NCBI GenBank assembly: GCA_024231905.1
Contig: JAAEQC010000057.1
Span: 62,001 to 126,000 of the forward strand
Reading direction: 5' to 3'
DNA length: 64,000 nucleotides
From: a bacterium
GTDB lineage: Bacteria; Krumholzibacteriota; Krumholzibacteriia; LZORAL124-64-63
The notes beneath the pieces are model-generated. The model worked only from the letters and a program-made list of their open reading frames with translations. It was not told where the DNA came from and did not search any database. A program made the translations under genes and the position numbers. Below, piece by piece: positions 59,762-64,000 of this stretch (the first letter of the stretch is position 1; every line of letters starts with the position of its first letter).

Positions 59762-60946
59762 ATGGCCAGCGACGCCCACATCCAGACCCGTTTCGGAGCT
59801 CCTCCGGTCCAGCCGCCACCGGTGGTCAGCACCCAGCGCTTGGCCGCCTTGCAGGCCTTCAACGCCCGCTTGGTGTGCATGACCGTGGACGAGACCTCCT
59901 ACGAGGAAGTCGTCCGGGGCGTGGGCCGGGTCGTGGGCTGCGATTCGTGCGCGCTCTTCCTGCACGACGGCTCCTCCGAGGAACTGGAACTCAAGGCGAG
60001 CGTGGGCCACGACGGCGTGGAGCCCGGCCTGCGGGTCCGCTTCGACGACGCCGCCAGCATCCACGCCCAGGCTTTCCGCGAGGAGTACCTGGTCCACGTG
60101 GATGATCTGCGCGAGCAGCCGGGCATGGCGGGAATCGACAAGGACATGGCCTCGGTGCTGGTCATGCCCGTCATCTCCAACCGCGGGCCGGTGGGGGTCT
60201 TCGAATTCGCCAGCCGCACGCCCGAAGCCTTCGGCCCCGAGGACATCGGCCTGTGTTCCATGGCCGTGGACCAGATGGCCTACTCCCTGGAGAACATGCG
60301 CCTGGTGGGCGAACTGAGTCTCACCCGGGACGCGGTCATCCGCGGCATGGCCGTCCTGGCGGAGATCCGCGACCCGTGCATCGGCGGTCACCTCAGCCGC
60401 ATCTGCGCCTACGCCGGCTACCTGGCCGAGCGCCTCTTCGGCCGCATGGGCTACCACGAGGTGACCCGGGAGTTCATCGAGGCCATCAGCCGCTCAGCGG
60501 CCTTGCACGACGTGGGCAAAGTGGGTATTCCCGATGCGATTCTCCTGAAGCCGGCCAAGCTGACCGACCGGGAATTCAAGGTCATGAAGACCCACACCTT
60601 GCTCGGCGGACAGCTGCTGCAGGGGCTCATCCAGGACTTCGGCGAGTACACGGTCATCACCATGGGTGCGGACGTGGCCGCCTCCCACCACGAGTGGTGG
60701 GACGGTACGGGCTATCCGGCTGAGCTGGCGGGCCGGGAGATTCCCCTGGCGGCACGCATCGTGGCCATCTGCGATGTCTACGACGCCCTGACCAGCAAGC
60801 GCGTGTACAAGGAAGCCTGGACCCAGGCCGACACGACCAACGAGATGATGTCCAAGGCGGGCGTGCAGTTCGACCCGGAGCTGCTGAAGGTCTTCCTGGC
60901 GGATCCGGCGGCGCTGGAGGCCATCCGGCTGAAGTTCGCCGACTAG
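59762..60946 (+). CDS. GAF - HD-GYP protein (probable c-di-GMP phosphodiesterase)
   Basis: A 394-residue soluble protein. Residues 30-185 form a GAF-type sensor domain (VVGCDSCALFLHDGSSEELELKASVG, PVISNRGPVGVFEFASR). The C-terminal HD-GYP domain is canonical: HDVGKVGIPDAILLKP (about 249), HTLLGGQLL, HHEWWDGTGYPAELAGREIPLAARIVAICDVYDALTS (about 309-345). All metal ligands and the GYP triad are intact, so hydrolysis of c-di-GMP or a cGAMP-type dinucleotide is expected. Its 3' end overlaps the converging NFACT gene by four bases. Confidence 0.93.
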   Translation: MASDAHIQTRFGAPPVQPPPVVSTQRLAALQAFNARLVCMTVDETSYEEVVRGVGRVVGCDSCALFLHDGSSEELELKASVGHDGVEPGLRVRFDDAASIHAQAFREEYLVHVDDLREQPGMAGIDKDMASVLVMPVISNRGPVGVFEFASRTPEAFGPEDIGLCSMAVDQMAYSLENMRLVGELSLTRDAVIRGMAVLAEIRDPCIGGHLSRICAYAGYLAERLFGRMGYHEVTREFIEAISRSAALHDVGKVGIPDAILLKPAKLTDREFKVMKTHTLLGGQLLQGLIQDFGEYTVITMGADVAASHHEWWDGTGYPAELAGREIPLAARIVAICDVYDALTSKRVYKEAWTQADTTNEMMSKAGVQFDPELLKVFLADPAALEAIRLKFAD

Positions 60947-62355
60947 CCCGTCGCCACGCCGGGCGCTACCCCGGGCTCCACGAACAGGCTCTTCTCCCGC
61001 AGACACACCGCCAGGCCCGGTGCCGATTTACGCGGCTTGCGCACGTAGCGCCGCTCGGTCCACACCACCGGTACGAGGCCTGCGTGGCGAGCCTTCGAAT
61101 GCAGGGCGGCCAGGGCGGCGGCCTTTTCCACCACCGCACGCGGCACCAGGTCCGGCCGACCGCCCGTGCGCAGGATCACGTGGCTGCCGGTGACGCCTTG
61201 GGCGTGGAACCACAGGTCCTTCACGTGGCTCGCCCGGTGGGTGAGCTCGTCGTTCTCCCGGTTGTTGCGTCCCACCCATACTTCCCAACGACCGTCCACC
61301 AGGTAGCGGCGGAAGGGGCGCGCCGGCTGGTCCGGGGCGTGAGGCGAACGGCCGGGTTTGGCATTCGGCGGCAACACATCCCCGTGATCGAGAATCCACT
61401 GCTGCAGGGCGGCCAGAGGCTCGGGGACGGTTGTGGCGGCGTCGAGGGCCGTGGCCGCTGCGTCGAGCTCAGCCAGGCGCTCGGCGGCCGCGTCCAGACG
61501 CTCGGCGATGAGGGCCCGGCCCCGGTCGGCCTTGCGGGCTCGGCGGAACCATGCTTCGAGGTTCTCGGCCGGGGTGCGGGCCGGGTCCAGGACGATGACC
61601 AGCGGCGTGCCGTCCCGCAGATCCGGTGCCTGGATCTCCGCCTGTCCCTTGCTCAAAGTGTGGAGGATTGCCGCCAGGGCTTCGGCCCGGCGACGGTGCT
61701 CATCGCCGCGGCCGGCGCCGGCCAGGTCCCGGGCCAGGTTGGCGTGGAGCCGCGCGACACCCTTGTGGACCCGCTGCAGCCGGGCGCGGGACCGTTGGGC
61801 CAGGTCGTTGGCCAGCCGCGCGGTCAGGTGGTCGAGGTAGGGGGTGGAGACGATGTCGGCCACGGCGGGCCCGGTTTCCCAGGTGCCTGACGGTGGCTGC
61901 TCGGCCAGGAGCGCATGGGGCGGCCGGTGCCGGCCCCAGAGGAGGCGGCCGTCCCCGGCGAGCAGGACCGTATTGCCTCGGGGGCCGAACAAACGGTGCA
62001 TGAGCACACAGGACGAGCCGTCCCTGACCGTGAGAGCGAAGGCGGCCACCCGGTCGTCCGGGAACATGCCCACCGAGTCGAGACGAGCGCCGTCCAGGAG
62101 GCTACGCAGAGGGTGGCGCCGGACCGGGGCCAGGGCCACGTGCAGGGGCTCGGGCAGGCGGCCGGTGACGGCGCAAAGACCGCGGGCGCCGGGCACGTCG
62201 CTCAGTAGGAGTCCCGCCTTCTCGTCGCCGGCCAGGTGCAGGCGCACCCAGTCGCGGCCGGCGGTGACGGTGAAGAGTTCGCGTCCGGAGAAAACGCCAC
62301 GCCAGCCGGCCAGGAGGCCCGCCAGCGCGGCGTGATCGGTCCAGGGCGTGGACAT
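60943..62355 (-). CDS. NFACT-family (RqcH/FbpA-like) ribosome-quality-control protein
   Basis: A 470-residue protein, shorter than typical RqcH (about 560-600). The C-terminal NFACT-R domain is strong: YLVDGRWEVWVGRNNRENDELTHRASHVKDLWFHAQGVTGSHVILRTGG, and PRAVVEKAAALAALHSKARHAGLVPVVWTERRYVRKPRKSAPG. The middle is a coiled coil (RLQRVHKGVARLHANLARDL). The NFACT-N domain is reduced, so the usual aspartate-arginine pair that positions tRNA-Ala is hard to place. In Bacillus, RqcH adds alanine tails to stalled chains. Its ATG follows directly on the stop of the upstream beta-barrel gene. Confidence 0.85.
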   Translation of the reverse strand: MSTPWTDHAALAGLLAGWRGVFSGRELFTVTAGRDWVRLHLAGDEKAGLLLSDVPGARGLCAVTGRLPEPLHVALAPVRRHPLRSLLDGARLDSVGMFPDDRVAAFALTVRDGSSCVLMHRLFGPRGNTVLLAGDGRLLWGRHRPPHALLAEQPPSGTWETGPAVADIVSTPYLDHLTARLANDLAQRSRARLQRVHKGVARLHANLARDLAGAGRGDEHRRRAEALAAILHTLSKGQAEIQAPDLRDGTPLVIVLDPARTPAENLEAWFRRARKADRGRALIAERLDAAAERLAELDAAATALDAATTVPEPLAALQQWILDHGDVLPPNAKPGRSPHAPDQPARPFRRYLVDGRWEVWVGRNNRENDELTHRASHVKDLWFHAQGVTGSHVILRTGGRPDLVPRAVVEKAAALAALHSKARHAGLVPVVWTERRYVRKPRKSAPGLAVCLREKSLFVEPGVAPGVATG

Positions 62356-62823
62356 CTAGAAGAAGGTGTAGCCGAAGGTCAACTTGAAGCCGGGACTGTC
62401 CATCAGCCCGAGCCGGATCTCGCCCAGCAGTTCGTTGCCGTTGTCCAGGTCGTAGGTGGTGCCGGCCAGGAGGCTCAGGCCCAGGTCCGTGGCCGAGGTG
62501 CCGTTCCAGTCCACGAAGTTGAAGCTCAGGGAACCGCCGCCGTAGGGGCCCCAGGGGGCCTGGGCCAGTTCGGTGAAGCGGTAGGCCAGGTCGCCGTTGA
62601 CGGTCAGGACGGTGACGTCCGAGTCGAAGCCCAGTTCGAAGCCGGGGGTGAAGGCCACGTTCTGGAAGAGGTCGCCCAGCTTGGCGTGGGCGCCCATGTG
62701 GATCTGGTCCGTGCCCTCCCAGCTGGTGAAGCCGGCGCGGATGCCCAGGGGCGGAATCCCTTCGGCCAGGGATGTCCCGGCGCCGGTGGCGACGATGATC
62801 AAGGCGATGACGAGGCGCATCAT
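62356..62823 (-). CDS. Small outer-membrane beta-barrel protein
   Basis: A 155-residue exported protein with signal peptide MMRLVIALIIVATGAGTSLA. The rest is a run of amphipathic beta-strands (IRAGFTSWEGTDQIHMGAHAKL, FTPGFELGFDSDVTVLTVNGDLAYRF, GPYGGGSLSFNFVDW, LGEIRLGLMDSPGFKLTFGYTFF), ending with a C-terminal Phe as recognised by the Bam machinery. Eight or so strands would fit a small barrel. ATG 62823 is preferred because AAGGAT lies upstream and it starts the signal peptide. The stop codon abuts the NFACT start, so the two are co-transcribed. Confidence 0.8.
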   Translation of the reverse strand: MMRLVIALIIVATGAGTSLAEGIPPLGIRAGFTSWEGTDQIHMGAHAKLGDLFQNVAFTPGFELGFDSDVTVLTVNGDLAYRFTELAQAPWGPYGGGSLSFNFVDWNGTSATDLGLSLLAGTTYDLDNGNELLGEIRLGLMDSPGFKLTFGYTFF

Positions 62824-62873
62824 CTGCGGATCCTTCCTCAGGGGTAGCGGGTCGGGGACGTTCCTTAGACGGG

Positions 62874-62902
62874 ATTCTACCGGCATTGTTCCCGACCCAC
62901 AA
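62874..62902 (-). promoter_or_regulatory. Candidate sigma-70 promoter for the barrel-NFACT pair
   Basis: On the minus strand: TTGTGG (62902-62897), 17-base spacer and TAGAAT (62879-62874), about 50 bases before the ATG. It is divergent from the yicC promoter. Confidence 0.5.
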
Positions 62903-62915
62903 TCACCGGTTCGCC

Positions 62916-62944
62916 TTGCCCGCAGCCAGGTCAGGACCTAAACT
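62916..62944 (+). promoter_or_regulatory. Candidate sigma-70 promoter for yicC
   Basis: TTGCCC (62916-62921), 17-base spacer and TAAACT (62939-62944), about 40 bases before the yicC ATG. Each box matches 4 of 6 consensus bases. Confidence 0.45.
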
Positions 62945-62984
62945 CCCTGCCACCAGTCGCCCGTCACCCCCACGGAGGATTTCC

Positions 62985-63866
62985 ATGCTCAGCATGACCG
63001 GATTCGGCAACGCGGAAGTCACCCGCAGCCCCCTGACCTTGACCGTCGAATTGCGGTCGGTGAACCACCGTTTCCTGGACGTCTCCCTGCGGTTGCCCCC
63101 GCTGGTGGCGGCCTACGAGATCGATGTACGCCAGTTCCTCAAGGCGAACGTGGCCCGGGGCCGGGTGACCGTAGCGGTCAACGCGCGGGTGATCCAGGAC
63201 CCGTCCGCAGCGGCCCTCGACGGGGACCGGCTGACGGTGGCCCTGGCCCTGCTGCAGCAAGCGGCCGCCAAGGTGACCGAGGTCACGGGCCGGTCCCAGG
63301 AGATCACCCTGGACCACCTGCTGGCCGTGCCGGACCTGCTGAAGGCCGACGACGTCGAGCTACCCGCCGACGACGTAAAGGCCGCCCTGCTGGAGGGTCT
63401 CGCGGGCGCCATGCAGGAACTGCAGGCCATGAAGGACAAGGAGGGCGCGGCCCTGGTGGCGGAGATGAACGGCCGCCTGGACACCATCTCGGGCGCCCTG
63501 GCCCAGGTGACGACCCTGGCGCCCCAGGCCGCTGAGGAGGCGGAGAAGAAGCTCCAGGAGCGTCTGGACAAGATCCTGGACGAGCCCCTGGAGCCCCAGC
63601 GCCTGGCCCAGGAGGTGGCCCTGCTGGCGGACAAGGCCAATATCAACGAGGAGATCGAGCGGCTGGGCATCCACCTGGTGGCCTTCCGTGACACCCTGGC
63701 GGGCGGCGGCCAGGCGGCCAAGCGCCTGAATTTCCTGCTGCAGGAGATGCACCGGGAAGTGAACACCATGGGCAGCAAGACGAACCTCATGGACATCACA
63801 TCACTCGTGATCACCATGAAGGACGAGGTCGAGTCCCTGCGCGAGCAGGTGATGAACCTGGAATAG
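62985..63866 (+). CDS. yicC: YicC-family endoribonuclease
   Basis: A 293-residue protein of the YicC/YloC family. The N-terminal MLSMTGFGNAEV and VELRSVNHRFLDVSLRLP are near-invariant family features, as is the C-terminal RLNFLLQEMHREVNTMGSKTN. A coiled-coil segment (QAAEEAEKKLQERLDKIL) lies between. E. coli YicC is a ribonuclease that acts on small RNAs. CGGAGG precedes the ATG 62985. It is followed by gmk after 15 bases, the usual order in many bacteria. Confidence 0.94.
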   Translation: MLSMTGFGNAEVTRSPLTLTVELRSVNHRFLDVSLRLPPLVAAYEIDVRQFLKANVARGRVTVAVNARVIQDPSAAALDGDRLTVALALLQQAAAKVTEVTGRSQEITLDHLLAVPDLLKADDVELPADDVKAALLEGLAGAMQELQAMKDKEGAALVAEMNGRLDTISGALAQVTTLAPQAAEEAEKKLQERLDKILDEPLEPQRLAQEVALLADKANINEEIERLGIHLVAFRDTLAGGGQAAKRLNFLLQEMHREVNTMGSKTNLMDITSLVITMKDEVESLREQVMNLE

Positions 63867-63881
63867 CGGAGGATTGCAGGC

Positions 63882-64000
63882 ATGATCGTCCTGATCACCG
63901 GACCGAGCGGCGCGGGCAAGAGCACCGTGATCGGCTCCCTCATGGAGTCGGACCCGCGGCTGGCTTTCTCGGTCTCCACTACCACCCGTCCCATGCGCGA
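63882..64000 (+). CDS. gmk: Guanylate kinase, N-terminal part (cut by window edge)
   Basis: The 39 visible codons open with IVLITGPSGAGKSTVIGSLM, the P-loop of guanylate kinase, and continue to FSVSTTTRPMR, the GMP-binding SxTTRxPR-like motif. The enzyme makes GDP from GMP and ATP. GGAGG lies upstream of the ATG. The position directly after yicC matches a common bacterial gene order. The rest lies beyond the right edge. Confidence 0.9.
   Translation, partial: MIVLITGPSGAGKSTVIGSLMESDPRLAFSVSTTTRPMR

Overview
The window reads as one contiguous piece of a GC-rich, Gram-negative-type bacterial chromosome. It is densely coding: 53 protein genes or gene fragments are called, with no rRNA, tRNA, CRISPR array, insertion sequence or prophage that I can see. 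Outer-membrane features are present: several lipoproteins with clear lipoboxes, a small beta-barrel protein ending in Phe, and Spy/CpxP-type periplasmic proteins. Two secreted proteins carry a C-terminal FlgD-Ig-like domain with a PNPFN motif, which is common in FCB-group candidate phyla such as Krumholzibacteriota, Eisenbacteria and Latescibacterota. That placement is an inference; no rRNA is available to test it.

Layout. 1-3.8 kb: the start of an ECF sigma gene, a lone citrate lyase alpha chain (citF), a 3'-truncated secreted-protein gene abutting the end of citF, two lipoproteins and a SnoaL-like protein. 3.7-9.7 kb: a fold-III ornithine/lysine-type decarboxylase overlapping an M24 aminopeptidase, then DinB-like, LysE-type exporter, DapA-like and membrane genes. 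9.8-21.2 kb: methyltransferase, penicillin-binding carboxypeptidase, TPR lipoprotein, ferredoxin-type membrane protein, CYTH and PAP2 proteins, then a minus-strand tricorn-type protease with an M28 peptidase upstream.

21.3-32.3 kb is the most interesting part. A PAS/AAA+/Fis sigma-54 activator is followed by a repeated, palindromic candidate activator site and a -24/-12 promoter in front of glutamate dehydrogenase. Tightly linked behind that are two paralogous PEP/pyruvate-binding-domain proteins; the larger adds an N-terminal GAF-like domain and a C-terminal Pol-beta-type nucleotidyltransferase. A metallophosphoesterase and ornithine aminotransferase (rocD) run the opposite way. The arrangement resembles the Bacillus RocR/rocG/rocD logic for ornithine and glutamate catabolism, but the two PEP-domain proteins are not part of that known system. 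A GC-rich, hairpin-rich 430-bp stretch behind a good promoter precedes a small winged-helix regulator.

32.4-44 kb: glgP, a rhodanese/methyltransferase fusion, a beta-helix protein, a divergent YchF-type GTPase, a GT-C/TPR membrane protein, and a Spy - ECF sigma - anti-sigma - CpxP-like envelope-stress operon. 44-51.5 kb: a TPR lipoprotein and then the housekeeping run rho - rpmE - DUF1385 - prfA - prmC - murA. 51.6-64 kb: a secreted protein, recQ, a spermidine-synthase-like membrane protein, selB (so selenocysteine is probably used), ispG, a GAF/HD-GYP protein, a barrel protein plus NFACT/RqcH-like pair, yicC and the start of gmk.

Promoters and terminators were found by eye against the sigma-70 and sigma-54 consensus and none is experimentally supported. 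Several start codons are GTG or TTG and were chosen from Shine-Dalgarno position and domain boundaries.
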